A stretch of DNA of 64,000 bases from Knoellia sp031844405 (GTDB lineage Bacteria > Actinomycetota > Actinomycetes > Actinomycetales > Dermatophilaceae). The translations under genes were made by a program, and so were the position numbers. The DNA lies in assembly GCA_031844405.1 (NCBI GenBank), contig JAUZVC010000001.1, forward strand, positions 434,001 through 498,000. Reading direction: 5' to 3'. Below are positions 34,865 to 44,456 of the stretch, one piece after another. Positions within the stretch are counted from its first letter, which is position 1. Each line of letters starts with the position of its first letter. The notes beneath the pieces were generated by a model. That model was given only the letters and a program-made list of their open reading frames with translations. It ran no database searches and was not told the origin of the DNA.

Positions 34865-36438
34865 GCCGCCGCGACGAGCCGACCGAGCCGGTGCGGCCGG
34901 TCGACCCGACGCGGCCACTGCGACCCGAACCGCAGCCCGACCCGCGGGTGACCGGCGACCACGGTGGCGGACCCCGGGACAGCGAACGCGGTGCAGACCG
35001 CGGTCACCGCGGGCGACGGCCCCCGCCCGACCCCTACGGCGTGCGGGCGGGAGCCGGCAAGGTCTTCCGGGTCGTCGGCCGCGGCACCGTCGGTGGCGCC
35101 CGCCTCGCCGGTCGCGGCAGCCGCGCCGGCGCGATGCGCGCGCGTGCGTTCGCCCGGTCCAAGGGCGCGGACGAGAGCGGTCTCGGGCGCCTCGTCGAGC
35201 TCCACTTCGTCAACATCGTCGGCGACGCCGCGCTCACCGTAAGCCTCGCGGGGACGATCTTCGCGATCCCGACCGACGAGGCGCGCACCCAGGTGGCGCA
35301 GTTCCTCGCGCTGACGATGGCGCCGTTCGCCCTCCTCGCGCCCTTCATCGGACCGCTGCTCGACCGCTTCCGGCACGGCCGCCGTTGGGCCATCGGCACG
35401 ACGCTCGCGCTGCGCGCCTTCCTCTGCTGGGTGCTCGCGGGTGCCGTGGTCACCGACTCGCCCTGGCTCTTCCCCGCGGCACTCGGCTGCCTCGTCGCCT
35501 CGAAGGCCTACGGCGTCACCCGCTCGGCGGCGATCCCGCGCCTGCTGCCACCGGGTTTCACCCTCGTCAACGCCAACTCGCGGATCGCCCTCGCCGGCGT
35601 CGCGGCGATGGCCGTGGGTGGCGGGCTCGCGGGCGCGGTGTCGCGGATCGGCCCGGACTGGTCGCTGCGGCTGGCCTTCGTCGTCTACGTCGTCGGCACG
35701 GTCCTCGCGATCCGCCTCCCGGGGAGGGTCGACTCCTCGGCAGGCGAGGTCGACATCGAGGACACGGTCGACCTCTTGCCCGTTCGGGCTCCTCGGTCCG
35801 GCTCGGCACCGTCCGCGCGACGGCCCGAACGGGCAACACATCGCGTTGGGGACCGGCTTCGCGCCCGGGTCCTCGCTCTGCCGGCCACTGTGCGCGCTGC
35901 TCTCGTGAGCGCCATGGGGGGCCGGCTGCTCACCGGCTTCCTCACCCTCTTCATGGCCTTCCTCATGCGCGAGCACCCGATTCCGGGCTACAGCGGACCG
36001 CTCGTCCTCGCCCTCGTCGTCGGCGCTGCGGGCACGGGCAACGCGCTCGGCACGGTCGTCGGCAACGCCCTGCGACGCCTGCCCCCGGACCGGATCGTCG
36101 CGGCCGCGTTCCTCCTCATCGTCGCGGCGGCGCTCGCGACCGCCCTCGCCTACTCGCTCGCCACGCTGCTCGTCCTCGGGCTCTGCGCCGGCCTCTGCTC
36201 CCAGGTCATCAAGCTGAGCACCGACGCGATCATCCAGCGCGACGTCGCAGAGAACGTCCGCACCCAGACCTTCGCGTGGTCCGAGACCGTGCTCCAGATC
36301 GCCTGGGTCATCGGCGGCGGCACCGGCATCGCGCTGCCGCTCGACCCCGAGCTGGGGTTCGGCGTCATCAGCGGGCTGCTCGTCCTCGTCCTGCTGGTGT
36401 CGGTGCAGCTGCGCCGCACCGGTCGAGCGCCGGCGTGA
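34861..36438 (+). CDS. MFS-type membrane protein with palindrome inserted in a loop
   Basis: 525 residues from GTG overlapping the mutY stop. The first about 95 residues are a Pro/Arg/Asp/Gly-rich cytoplasmic region; then about eleven or twelve membrane helices (FALLAPFIGPLLDRF near 160, FLCWVLAGAVV, AGVAAMAVGGGLAGAV, LTGFLTLFMAFLM, GLCAGLCSQVI, and others). This resembles the Enterobactin-exporter-like MFS group; the substrate is unknown. The central loop, residues about 303-330, is encoded by DNA containing a perfect 14-base inverted repeat and reads as an Arg/Ser/Pro/Ala-rich stretch, which looks like an inserted element tolerated in a loop. The gene is tied to mutY by overlap. Confidence 0.78.
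   Translation: MSRRDEPTEPVRPVDPTRPLRPEPQPDPRVTGDHGGGPRDSERGADRGHRGRRPPPDPYGVRAGAGKVFRVVGRGTVGGARLAGRGSRAGAMRARAFARSKGADESGLGRLVELHFVNIVGDAALTVSLAGTIFAIPTDEARTQVAQFLALTMAPFALLAPFIGPLLDRFRHGRRWAIGTTLALRAFLCWVLAGAVVTDSPWLFPAALGCLVASKAYGVTRSAAIPRLLPPGFTLVNANSRIALAGVAAMAVGGGLAGAVSRIGPDWSLRLAFVVYVVGTVLAIRLPGRVDSSAGEVDIEDTVDLLPVRAPRSGSAPSARRPERATHRVGDRLRARVLALPATVRAALVSAMGGRLLTGFLTLFMAFLMREHPIPGYSGPLVLALVVGAAGTGNALGTVVGNALRRLPPDRIVAAAFLLIVAAALATALAYSLATLLVLGLCAGLCSQVIKLSTDAIIQRDVAENVRTQTFAWSETVLQIAWVIGGGTGIALPLDPELGFGVISGLLVLVLLVSVQLRRTGRAPA
35776..35836. repeat. Long-stem palindrome D inside a coding sequence
   Basis: TTGCCCGTTCGGGC at 35776-35789 and its exact reverse complement at 35823-35836 (14 bases), loop 33 bases. 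It is in frame within the cytoplasmic central loop of the MFS-like gene. Confidence 0.8.
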
Positions 36439-36447
36439 TGGAGCCGG

Positions 36448-37035
36448 TCAGAGGACGCGGAGCATCCGGGTGTTGCCGAGGGTGTTGGGCTTGACCCGCT
36501 CGAGGTCGAGGAACTCGGCGACGCCCTCGTCGTAGGAGCGCAGCAGCTCGAGGTAGACCTCGGGCTCGACCGCCTGTCCCTCGATCGGCGAGAACCCGTG
36601 ACGGGCGAAGAACTCGGTCTCGAAGGTGAGGCAGAAGAGCCGCTCGACGCCGAGCTCGCGGGCCCGCTCGACGAGCCGCTCGAGGATGCGCGAGCCGACG
36701 CCGGCGCCCAGAGCCGCGGACGAGACCGCGAGGGTGCGGATTTCGGCGAGGTCCTCCCAGAGCACGTGCACCGCGCCGCAGCCGACGACCTCGCCGTCGA
36801 GCTCGGCCACGACGAAGTCCCCGACCGTCTCGTAGTAGGCGACCGCCTCCTTCTGGAGCAGGACCCGCTGCTCGGCGAGCGGGGTGACCAGGGCTCGCAT
36901 CGCCCGCACGTCCCGCGTGCGCGCCGGCCGGATCCGTATGCCGGCCCACGCAGAGCGTGGGACCCGTCCCCCCGTCGCGTCCCCGGCCTGCGCCGGTGCG
37001 GTGGGCTGGATGGGCGGAAGGTGCGCGGACGGCAT
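36448..37035 (-). CDS. GNAT-family amino-acid N-acetyltransferase (ArgA-like)
   Basis: 195 residues. GNAT core: IRPARTRDVRAMRALV near 35, VVGCGAVHVLWEDLAEIRTLAVSSAALGAGVGSRIL near 82-117 with the acetyl-CoA loop (G-A-G-V-G-S), and FCLTFETEFFARHGFSPIEG near 133. The FF-x-RHGF motif and length are as in the short ArgA-type N-acetylglutamate synthase of actinobacteria (Rv2747 type), which acetylates glutamate or glutamine for arginine synthesis; a different amine substrate is possible. The first 30 residues are Pro/Ala-rich and may be dispensable. The start is supported by GATAAT exactly 7 bases upstream (leaderless layout). Confidence 0.78.
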   Translation of the reverse strand: MPSAHLPPIQPTAPAQAGDATGGRVPRSAWAGIRIRPARTRDVRAMRALVTPLAEQRVLLQKEAVAYYETVGDFVVAELDGEVVGCGAVHVLWEDLAEIRTLAVSSAALGAGVGSRILERLVERARELGVERLFCLTFETEFFARHGFSPIEGQAVEPEVYLELLRSYDEGVAEFLDLERVKPNTLGNTRMLRVL

Positions 37036-37048
37036 ACCGACGATTATC
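37036..37048 (-). promoter_or_regulatory. Leaderless -10 element of the GNAT gene
   Basis: On the minus strand GATAAT (37043-37048) is followed by 7 bases and the ATG at 37035. It is one of very few near-consensus -10 hexamers in this GC-rich sequence. Confidence 0.6.
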
Positions 37049-37063
37049 GCGGGGAAGAACGAA

Positions 37064-37098
37064 ACCGGCCGTCCACGCACGAGGCGCGGACGGCCGGT
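37064..37098 (-). terminator. Terminator of the LVIVD gene
   Basis: ACCGGCCGTCC (37064-37074) pairs perfectly with GGACGGCCGGT (37088-37098); the pairing continues inwards with one mismatch. It lies 38 bases beyond the LVIVD stop on the minus strand and just before the GNAT promoter. Confidence 0.75.
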
Positions 37099-37135
37099 CC
37101 GTTCGGATGCCCCGGCTGGAGGCACCCGATGGGGG

Positions 37136-38554
37136 TCAGCGGGTCTGGTAGACCGGCTGGCTCTGGGGGTTGAGCTCGTCCATCTTCACGTCGGCAGCCT
37201 TCTTGAGGCTGGGGTCGGTGATCTTGAGGACGTCGAAGCCCTTGCCGAGGTCGGAGCTGTAGACGTGGCCGTTGTAGTAGTACGACGACCAGGTGCCACC
37301 GCCGCCGCCACCGTTGCCGCCGTTCGGGCCGCGCTCGAAGTAGCCGATCTCACGCGGGTTCTCGGAGTCGGTGAAGTCCCAGAAGGACGTGCCACCCATG
37401 TACCAGGACTGGACCATGACGTCGCGGCCGTTGACCGGGATGAGCGAGCCGTTGTGCGCGACGCAGTTCTCGCTGTCGTTCTGGTGGCGCTGGATCTTGT
37501 AGTACGACTTGAACGTCAGCTCGTTGGAGGACGACAGGTCGTAGATCGCGTTGGCGCCGCGGGTCGGGCCGACCTTGGTGTTGCAGGTCGCGCGGCCACC
37601 GCCACCGAGCTCGTCGGTGAAGACGACCTTGGTGCCCTTGTTGTTGAACGTGGCCGAGTGCCAGAAGGCGAAGTTCGTCGTGTCGCGGACGGTCTCGATG
37701 ACCTTGGGGGCCACCGGGTTGGAGATGTCCATGATGACGCCGTCACCCATGCACGCGCCCGCCGCGATCTTCTTCGACGGGTAGGCCGTGATGTCGTGGC
37801 AGCCGGTCGTGGCCGAGTAGCCGTCACCGGACGGCTGGACGCCGCCGGGGTTGCCACCGTCGGGGAAGAGGTTGGGCACGGCGACGACCTTGGCGTCGGT
37901 CGGGCTCTTCTTCGGGACCTCGATGATGCTGATCGAGTCGTGCGGCGGCTGGCAGTCCGGGTAGTCCGCGCGCGGGGAGTACGACGAGACGTAGATGTAG
38001 TCGGTGTCGGCACCGCCCGGGACGAGGGTGTTGGTGTGCGAGCCGCACGCGGTCTCGACGGCCTTGAGGTACTTCGGGTTCGTCGGGTCGGACACGTCGA
38101 AGATCTTGATGCCCTCCCACGACTCCTTGAGCTGCAGCGGCGAGGAGGTCGACGCGCAGGACGTGTCGCTGCGCGAGGAGTCGGTCGACAGGTAGAGCAG
38201 GTCGCCCGAGATGGTGATGTCGTTCTGCGAGCCGGGGCAGCTCACGCGCGAGAGCACCTTGGGGCTGGACGGCGTGGAGACGTCGTAGATGACGAAGCCG
38301 TTGTAGTTGCCGACGAACGCCTTGTTGCCCGAGAAGGCGATGTCGCTGCCGGTGCCGTCGACAGGGGTGACGTGCGGGGTGTTGAACAGGTGCTGGACGT
38401 TGGCGCTGCGACCCACCTGGTCGGGGGCGAGTGCGGTGCCGTAGGCGCCGACCACCTCCGGGGGGACGTCTGCGGCGCCGGCCGAAGCCACGCCCAGGCC
38501 GCTGGCGGCGAGCGCGGCAGCGGCCGCGATCCCCACTGTGCGGAAAAGCCTCAT
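37136..38554 (-). CDS. Secreted LVIVD-repeat protein
   Basis: 472 residues from ATG with GGAGGAGG 5 bases upstream. A Sec signal peptide (about 1-27: Arg-rich start, AAAAALAASGLGVASAGA). At least four LVIVD-type beta-propeller units: IYDVSTPSSPKVL near 100, IFDVSDPTNPKYL near 150, IMDISNPVAPKVI near 272, and FWDFTDSENPREIG near 395. Paired Cys (SCPGSQND, TSCAST, TACGSH, DCQPPH, GCHD, GACMG, TCNTK, NCVAH) suggest disulfides. A poly-Gly run (about 420) interrupts the last blade. Probably an extracellular binding or scaffold protein; I know no enzymatic role. It is divergent from a DUF305 lipoprotein gene across a gap with two dyads. Confidence 0.85.
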   Translation of the reverse strand: MRLFRTVGIAAAAALAASGLGVASAGAADVPPEVVGAYGTALAPDQVGRSANVQHLFNTPHVTPVDGTGSDIAFSGNKAFVGNYNGFVIYDVSTPSSPKVLSRVSCPGSQNDITISGDLLYLSTDSSRSDTSCASTSSPLQLKESWEGIKIFDVSDPTNPKYLKAVETACGSHTNTLVPGGADTDYIYVSSYSPRADYPDCQPPHDSISIIEVPKKSPTDAKVVAVPNLFPDGGNPGGVQPSGDGYSATTGCHDITAYPSKKIAAGACMGDGVIMDISNPVAPKVIETVRDTTNFAFWHSATFNNKGTKVVFTDELGGGGRATCNTKVGPTRGANAIYDLSSSNELTFKSYYKIQRHQNDSENCVAHNGSLIPVNGRDVMVQSWYMGGTSFWDFTDSENPREIGYFERGPNGGNGGGGGGTWSSYYYNGHVYSSDLGKGFDVLKITDPSLKKAADVKMDELNPQSQPVYQTR

Positions 38555-38640
38555 GGTTCCTCCTCCGATGGGCCCGCCAGGGGGTGGCGACCCAGGGTGT
38601 GTTGTGCGGTGCCGACAGCCTCGTCGAAAAGTTCCCGGAG

Positions 38641-38674
38641 GTGGGTAAAGGGAGGGTAAGAACTCCCTACCCAC
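38641..38674. promoter_or_regulatory. Bulged dyad in the LVIVD/DUF305 divergent gap
   Basis: GTGGGTA-AA-GGGAG pairs with CTCCC-TACCCAC across 8 bases: a 12-base-pair interrupted dyad centred between the two divergent starts. It could be an operator or a hairpin in the leader of the LVIVD transcript. Confidence 0.4.
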
Positions 38675-38680
38675 GGGTTG

Positions 38681-38732
38681 TGTCCGCACTGGACATCCGC
38701 TGCGGACAGGGACGCCAACTACAGTGCCGCCC
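38681..38732 (+). promoter_or_regulatory. DUF305 promoter: TGTCCGCA-N12-TGCGGACA dyad and leaderless -10
   Basis: A perfect 8-base dyad (38681-38688 and 38701-38708) ends where a -35 would be for TACAGT at 38720-38725, which is followed by 7 bases and the ATG at 38733. The layout suggests a regulated leaderless promoter. Confidence 0.55.
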
Positions 38733-39410
38733 ATGCCGTTTCGCACCACCACCACGCTCACCCTCGTCGCAGTGCTCGGCCTCGGTCTCGCCGGGTGCTC
38801 CGGCGACGCGGACCCGCAGCCCGTGCCCGGCACCCCCGGGCCCACCTCGAGCGACCCCGTCATCCAGCCCGGTCTGCCCGGTGAGCCCAACGCCACCGTG
38901 AGCGGCAGCGCGGCGACGAAGCCCGCGCGGACCGTCTCGCCCGGCGACGTGACGTTCTACCAGGACATGATCGTCCACCACTCCCAGGCGCTCGTCATGG
39001 TCGAGACCGCCCTGCCGCGGCTCACCGACCCGCAGGTGAAGTCCCTCGCGTCGCGCATCGGCGACGAGCAGAAGCCCGAGATCCTCGCGATGACGACGTG
39101 GCTCGAGGAGCGCAAGCAGGAGGTCCCGCCGCAGGCGACGAACCCGCGGCTCGGCGACCACGACCACGCCGGCATGCCCGGCATGGCGACCCCCGCGCAG
39201 ATGGAGCAGCTCGCCAGGGCGAGTGGGGTCGAGGCTGACCGGCTCTTCCTCCGGCTCATGACCGCCCACCACAAGGGCGCCCTGACGATGGTCGGCACCC
39301 ACGGCAAGGTCGCCGGCGAGGAGATGGTCGAGGAGATGGCCGCCGACATCAACGTCACCCAGAACAAGCAGATCTCCCAGATGCAGGAGATGCTCGCCCG
39401 GCTCTCCTGA
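38733..39410 (+). CDS. DUF305 lipoprotein
   Basis: 225 residues. Signal peptide with lipobox LGLAGC (Cys at about 20), then an acidic/Pro linker and a DUF305 domain made of two related helical halves: DMIVHHSQALVMVETALP near 80 and LRLMTAHHKGALTMVGTHG near 169, each with the His-His pair typical of the family, plus a His/Met/Gly-rich segment (GDHDHAGMPGMATPAQM) between them. DUF305 proteins are exported, ferritin-like four-helix proteins often associated with metal (copper) handling; His/Met content fits metal binding. The ATG three codons after an in-frame GTG is preferred because of the -10 spacing. Confidence 0.87.
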   Translation: MPFRTTTTLTLVAVLGLGLAGCSGDADPQPVPGTPGPTSSDPVIQPGLPGEPNATVSGSAATKPARTVSPGDVTFYQDMIVHHSQALVMVETALPRLTDPQVKSLASRIGDEQKPEILAMTTWLEERKQEVPPQATNPRLGDHDHAGMPGMATPAQMEQLARASGVEADRLFLRLMTAHHKGALTMVGTHGKVAGEEMVEEMAADINVTQNKQISQMQEMLARLS

Positions 39411-39452
39411 CGCTGCGTCGTCCTCCCCCGGTCGTCGCGGCGGGACAGACGA

Positions 39453-39497
39453 AAGGCGGCGTATGCCGGGAACTCGCGTCCCGGCATACGCCGCCTT
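39453..39497. terminator. Bidirectional terminator built from two GTATGCCG octamers
   Basis: Perfect 19-base arms (39453-39471 and 39479-39497), 7-base loop, between the convergent DUF305 and clpC genes, with A and T runs on the outer edges on the proper sides. Each arm contains one copy of the window-wide octamer in opposite orientation. Confidence 0.9.
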
Positions 39498-39529
39498 GTC
39501 GTTCGGTCAGCCCCCGCCGACCTCCGTGG

Positions 39530-42073
<2,544 letters not shown>

Positions 42074-42505
42074 GGTGCTGGCTCCTGACTGATATGAGTC
42101 ACCTCGATGCTATCCCCGCTCCCTGAACGACGGGACCGCCCTGTCGAGGACGGTCGTTTGGTTGGGGAGGGTCGAGGAGGGCGAGAGGTGTGTCACGGGG
42201 TCCAACGCGGCATACGGGCGGGGTGTTCCACGCCTGAGCCGGGTCGGCTCATGTTCGCTCACGGCGGAAGCGGTCGCCACCCCCAGGGCCGTTCACCACA
42301 CGGACCGGCCCCACGAGGGGCGAGGTGGGCCGGCCGGGTGAAGGGGAGCGCCGGGCCGCCGGCGCCCCTGAACGCCGCGGCCGCAGCGCGCTCCCGACCT
42401 CGGGCCCGACCGGCACCTCGGGGAGTCCTGCGGACTGTCCGTCGACCAGTGTGGCGAGATCCGTATGCCGTCCGCCACCGAGTTTCCCCGCGCGCGAGGT
42501 TCGTC
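42074..42505. other. 432-base intergenic region between Nei/Fpg and clpC
   Basis: No open frame with coding character. It holds the clpC leader (AGGAG ribosome site; TAGCAT hexamer at 42105-42110 on the minus strand), the ClgR-like site, two GTATGCCG octamers (near 42208 and 42462), and GC-rich hairpins near 42310-42370 and 42432-42444 that could end the ku-nei transcript. Confidence 0.5.
42253..42270. promoter_or_regulatory. Possible ClgR box upstream of clpC
   Basis: TTCGC-TCACG-GCGGAA has the CGC-N5-GCG core that I recall for ClgR, the activator of clp genes in actinobacteria. It is about 180 bases upstream of clpC, so a long leader or a second promoter would be needed. Tentative. Confidence 0.3.
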
Positions 42506-43342
42506 TCAGCCGCGGCGCTGGCAGTTGCCGCACCAGAAGAGGTTGCGGCCGGCGACGACCTGGGTCCGAATCCGCGACCCGCAGACGTGGCACGGCTCGC
42601 CGGCCCGCTTGTAGACGTAGGACTCGCGCTCCGTGAGTCTCACGTCCTCGCCGGCCTCGAGCCCGAGCGCCACCTCGTCGACCTGCTCGGAGACGGTGAC
42701 GATCTTGCTCGTCGCGACCCCGAGGGGGAGGAGGGCGACGAGGTCCTCCCAGATCGCCCGCCAGGTCTTGCGCTGGAGCTTGTTGCCGGGCCGGAACGGG
42801 TGGACCCGCCGTCGGAAGAGCACCTCCGAGCGGTAGACGTTGCCGACCCCGGCGAGGACCGCCTGGTCCATGAGCAGCTCGGCGATCGGCTTGCGGGAGC
42901 GGGTGATGCGCTTCCATGCGAGGTCGGGGTCCGAACGCGGGTCGGCCGGCCGAAGCGGGTCCGGCCCGAGACGGGAGAGGACCTCGTCGACCTTCTCGGG
43001 CGTGACGACGTCGCACACCATCGGCCCGCGCAGGTCGGCGACGTGGTCGGCTGTGGCGAAGCGGCACCGGACCTGGCCGACGACGGGGAGCTCGCCGGCA
43101 TACGAGGTCGTGTCGATGGTGAAGGTGCCGATGAGACCGAGGTGCACCCACAGGAAGCGGTCGCCGGCGAACTCGACGAAGAGGTGCTTGCCCCACGAGG
43201 TCGCGCCGAGGACCTCGGTGCCGGTGAGCAGCGCGGCGCCGTCGGCGAACTTGCCCTGCGGGCTCGTCACGGTCGGCGTGCTGCCGCGGAAGGCGGTGTC
43301 GAGGTCGCGGGCGAGGGCGTAGAGGGTGTGGCCTTCGGGCAT
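42506..43342 (-). CDS. nei: Fpg/Nei-family DNA glycosylase/AP lyase
   Basis: 278 residues. The MPEGHTLY start gives the catalytic Pro2-Glu3; Lys is in the GKHLFVEF region near 51; H2TH region with LLMDQAVLAGVGNVYRSEVLF near 152-172; C-terminal zinc finger of C-x2-C-x16-C-x2-C type (CHVCGSR ... FWCGNC). PEGHT rather than PELPE points to the Nei2/endonuclease VIII-like branch of actinobacteria. It excises oxidised bases and nicks the strand. It starts 3 bases after ku on the same strand, so base-excision and end-joining genes are co-transcribed. Confidence 0.92.
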   Translation of the reverse strand: MPEGHTLYALARDLDTAFRGSTPTVTSPQGKFADGAALLTGTEVLGATSWGKHLFVEFAGDRFLWVHLGLIGTFTIDTTSYAGELPVVGQVRCRFATADHVADLRGPMVCDVVTPEKVDEVLSRLGPDPLRPADPRSDPDLAWKRITRSRKPIAELLMDQAVLAGVGNVYRSEVLFRRRVHPFRPGNKLQRKTWRAIWEDLVALLPLGVATSKIVTVSEQVDEVALGLEAGEDVRLTERESYVYKRAGEPCHVCGSRIRTQVVAGRNLFWCGNCQRRG

Positions 43343-43345
43343 GCG

Positions 43346-44281
43346 TCAGGAGGCCTTCTTGGTGGCCTTCTTCGCCGTCGTCTTCTTCGTCGTGGACTTC
43401 TTGGCCGTCGCCTTCTTGGCAGTGGTCTTTTTCGCCGTGGTCTTCTTGGCCGGCTTCTCGTCGGACGAGTCGCTCGTGGTCGCGGACCTGGAAGGGGCCT
43501 CACCGCGGGACGCCTTGGCCTTCTCGACCGACTTGGCGAGCGCCGCGAGAAGGTCGACAACCTCGCCGGACTCCTCGGCCTCGGCCGCAGGGGCCTTGAC
43601 CTCGCCCCCCTCGACCTTGGCCTTGACGAGCGCCTGGAGCGCGATGGCGTAGTCGTCCTCGTAGTCGTCCGCCTCGAAGTCGCCCGCGAGCTGCTCGATG
43701 AGGAGCTTGGCCATCGCCATCTCCTTGTCGGTGGCCTCGCCGGCCTCCTCGACGTGGGCGAAGTCGGGGCTGCGGATCTCGTCGGGCCAGAGCATCGTCT
43801 GCATGACGATGACGCCGTCACGCACCCGCAGCACGGCCATCGTCATCCGCGTGCGGATCGAGACGGTGACGACGGCCATGCGGCCCTCGGACTCGAGTGC
43901 CTCGCGCAGCAGGACGTAGGGCTTGGTCGCGCTCTTGTCGGGCTCGAGGTAGTAGCTCTTGTCGAGGAGCATCGGGTCGATCTGCTCGGTCGGCACGAAC
44001 TTCTCGACGTTGATCTCCTTGGAGGACTTGCTCGGCAGGTCCTTGAAGTCCTCGTCGGTGAGGATGACCATGTCGCCGTCCTCGGTCTCGTAGCCCTTGG
44101 CGATGTCGTCGTAGGCGACCTCCTCGCCGTCGATGCTGCAGGTGCGCTTGTAGCGGATCCGGCCGCCGTCCTCCCGGTGCACCTGACGGAACTGCACGTC
44201 GTGGTTCTCGGTCGCCGAGTAGAGCCGCACGGGCACGTTGACCAGCCCGAACGAGACCGCGCCCTTCCAGATCGCACGCAT
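43346..44281 (-). CDS. ku: Non-homologous end-joining protein Ku
   Basis: 311 residues. The MRAIWKGAVSFGLVNVPVRLYSATE start is diagnostic; the homodimer core with KRTCSIDGEEV, DIAKGYE, VLLREALESEGRMAVVTVSIRTR and MLWPDEIR extends to about 255. The C-terminal about 45 residues are a Lys/Ala/Thr repeat (units of KKTTAK/KKATAK), a basic tail seen in some actinobacterial Ku that increases DNA binding. It caps DNA ends and recruits LigD. LigD-type ligase and polymerase genes lie about 6 kb away on the other strand, with the giant secreted nuclease gene between. Confidence 0.96.
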   Translation of the reverse strand: MRAIWKGAVSFGLVNVPVRLYSATENHDVQFRQVHREDGGRIRYKRTCSIDGEEVAYDDIAKGYETEDGDMVILTDEDFKDLPSKSSKEINVEKFVPTEQIDPMLLDKSYYLEPDKSATKPYVLLREALESEGRMAVVTVSIRTRMTMAVLRVRDGVIVMQTMLWPDEIRSPDFAHVEEAGEATDKEMAMAKLLIEQLAGDFEADDYEDDYAIALQALVKAKVEGGEVKAPAAEAEESGEVVDLLAALAKSVEKAKASRGEAPSRSATTSDSSDEKPAKKTTAKKTTAKKATAKKSTTKKTTAKKATKKAS

Positions 44282-44293
44282 GGGCCAACTGTA
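44282..44293 (-). promoter_or_regulatory. Leaderless -10 element of ku
   Basis: On the minus strand TACAGT (44288-44293) is followed by 6 bases and the ATG. The hexamer overlaps a copy of the GTATGCCG octamer by a few bases. Confidence 0.5.
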
Positions 44294-44365
44294 TGCCGCT
44301 GGCGTGCCCCCTCGTCAGTCGTCGGCCGACCGTTGTCGACGGGGAAGAGCGCCCGGCTCCGACGG

Positions 44366-44440
44366 AGGGGGCCCTGCTCACGGCGGAGGGCCCCGCGCAC
44401 GGCTGAGGGGGCCCGGCGCGAGCCGGACCCCCTCAGCCGT
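44366..44440 (-). terminator. Terminator(s) of the secreted nuclease gene
   Basis: A perfect 13-base stem (44399-44411 with 44428-44440) lies 17 bases after the stop of the large gene on the minus strand; a second hairpin (GGGGCCCT / AGGGCCCC, about 44367-44394) follows. They also separate that gene from ku. Confidence 0.85.
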
Positions 44441-44456
44441 TGTTCTGGACCGGTCG

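Noticed and set aside
42249..42505. Longer nei-related frame running through the gap toward clpC
   Set aside because: It is out of frame with the glycosylase, has no motif and contains hairpins; the glycosylase ends with its zinc finger at 42506.
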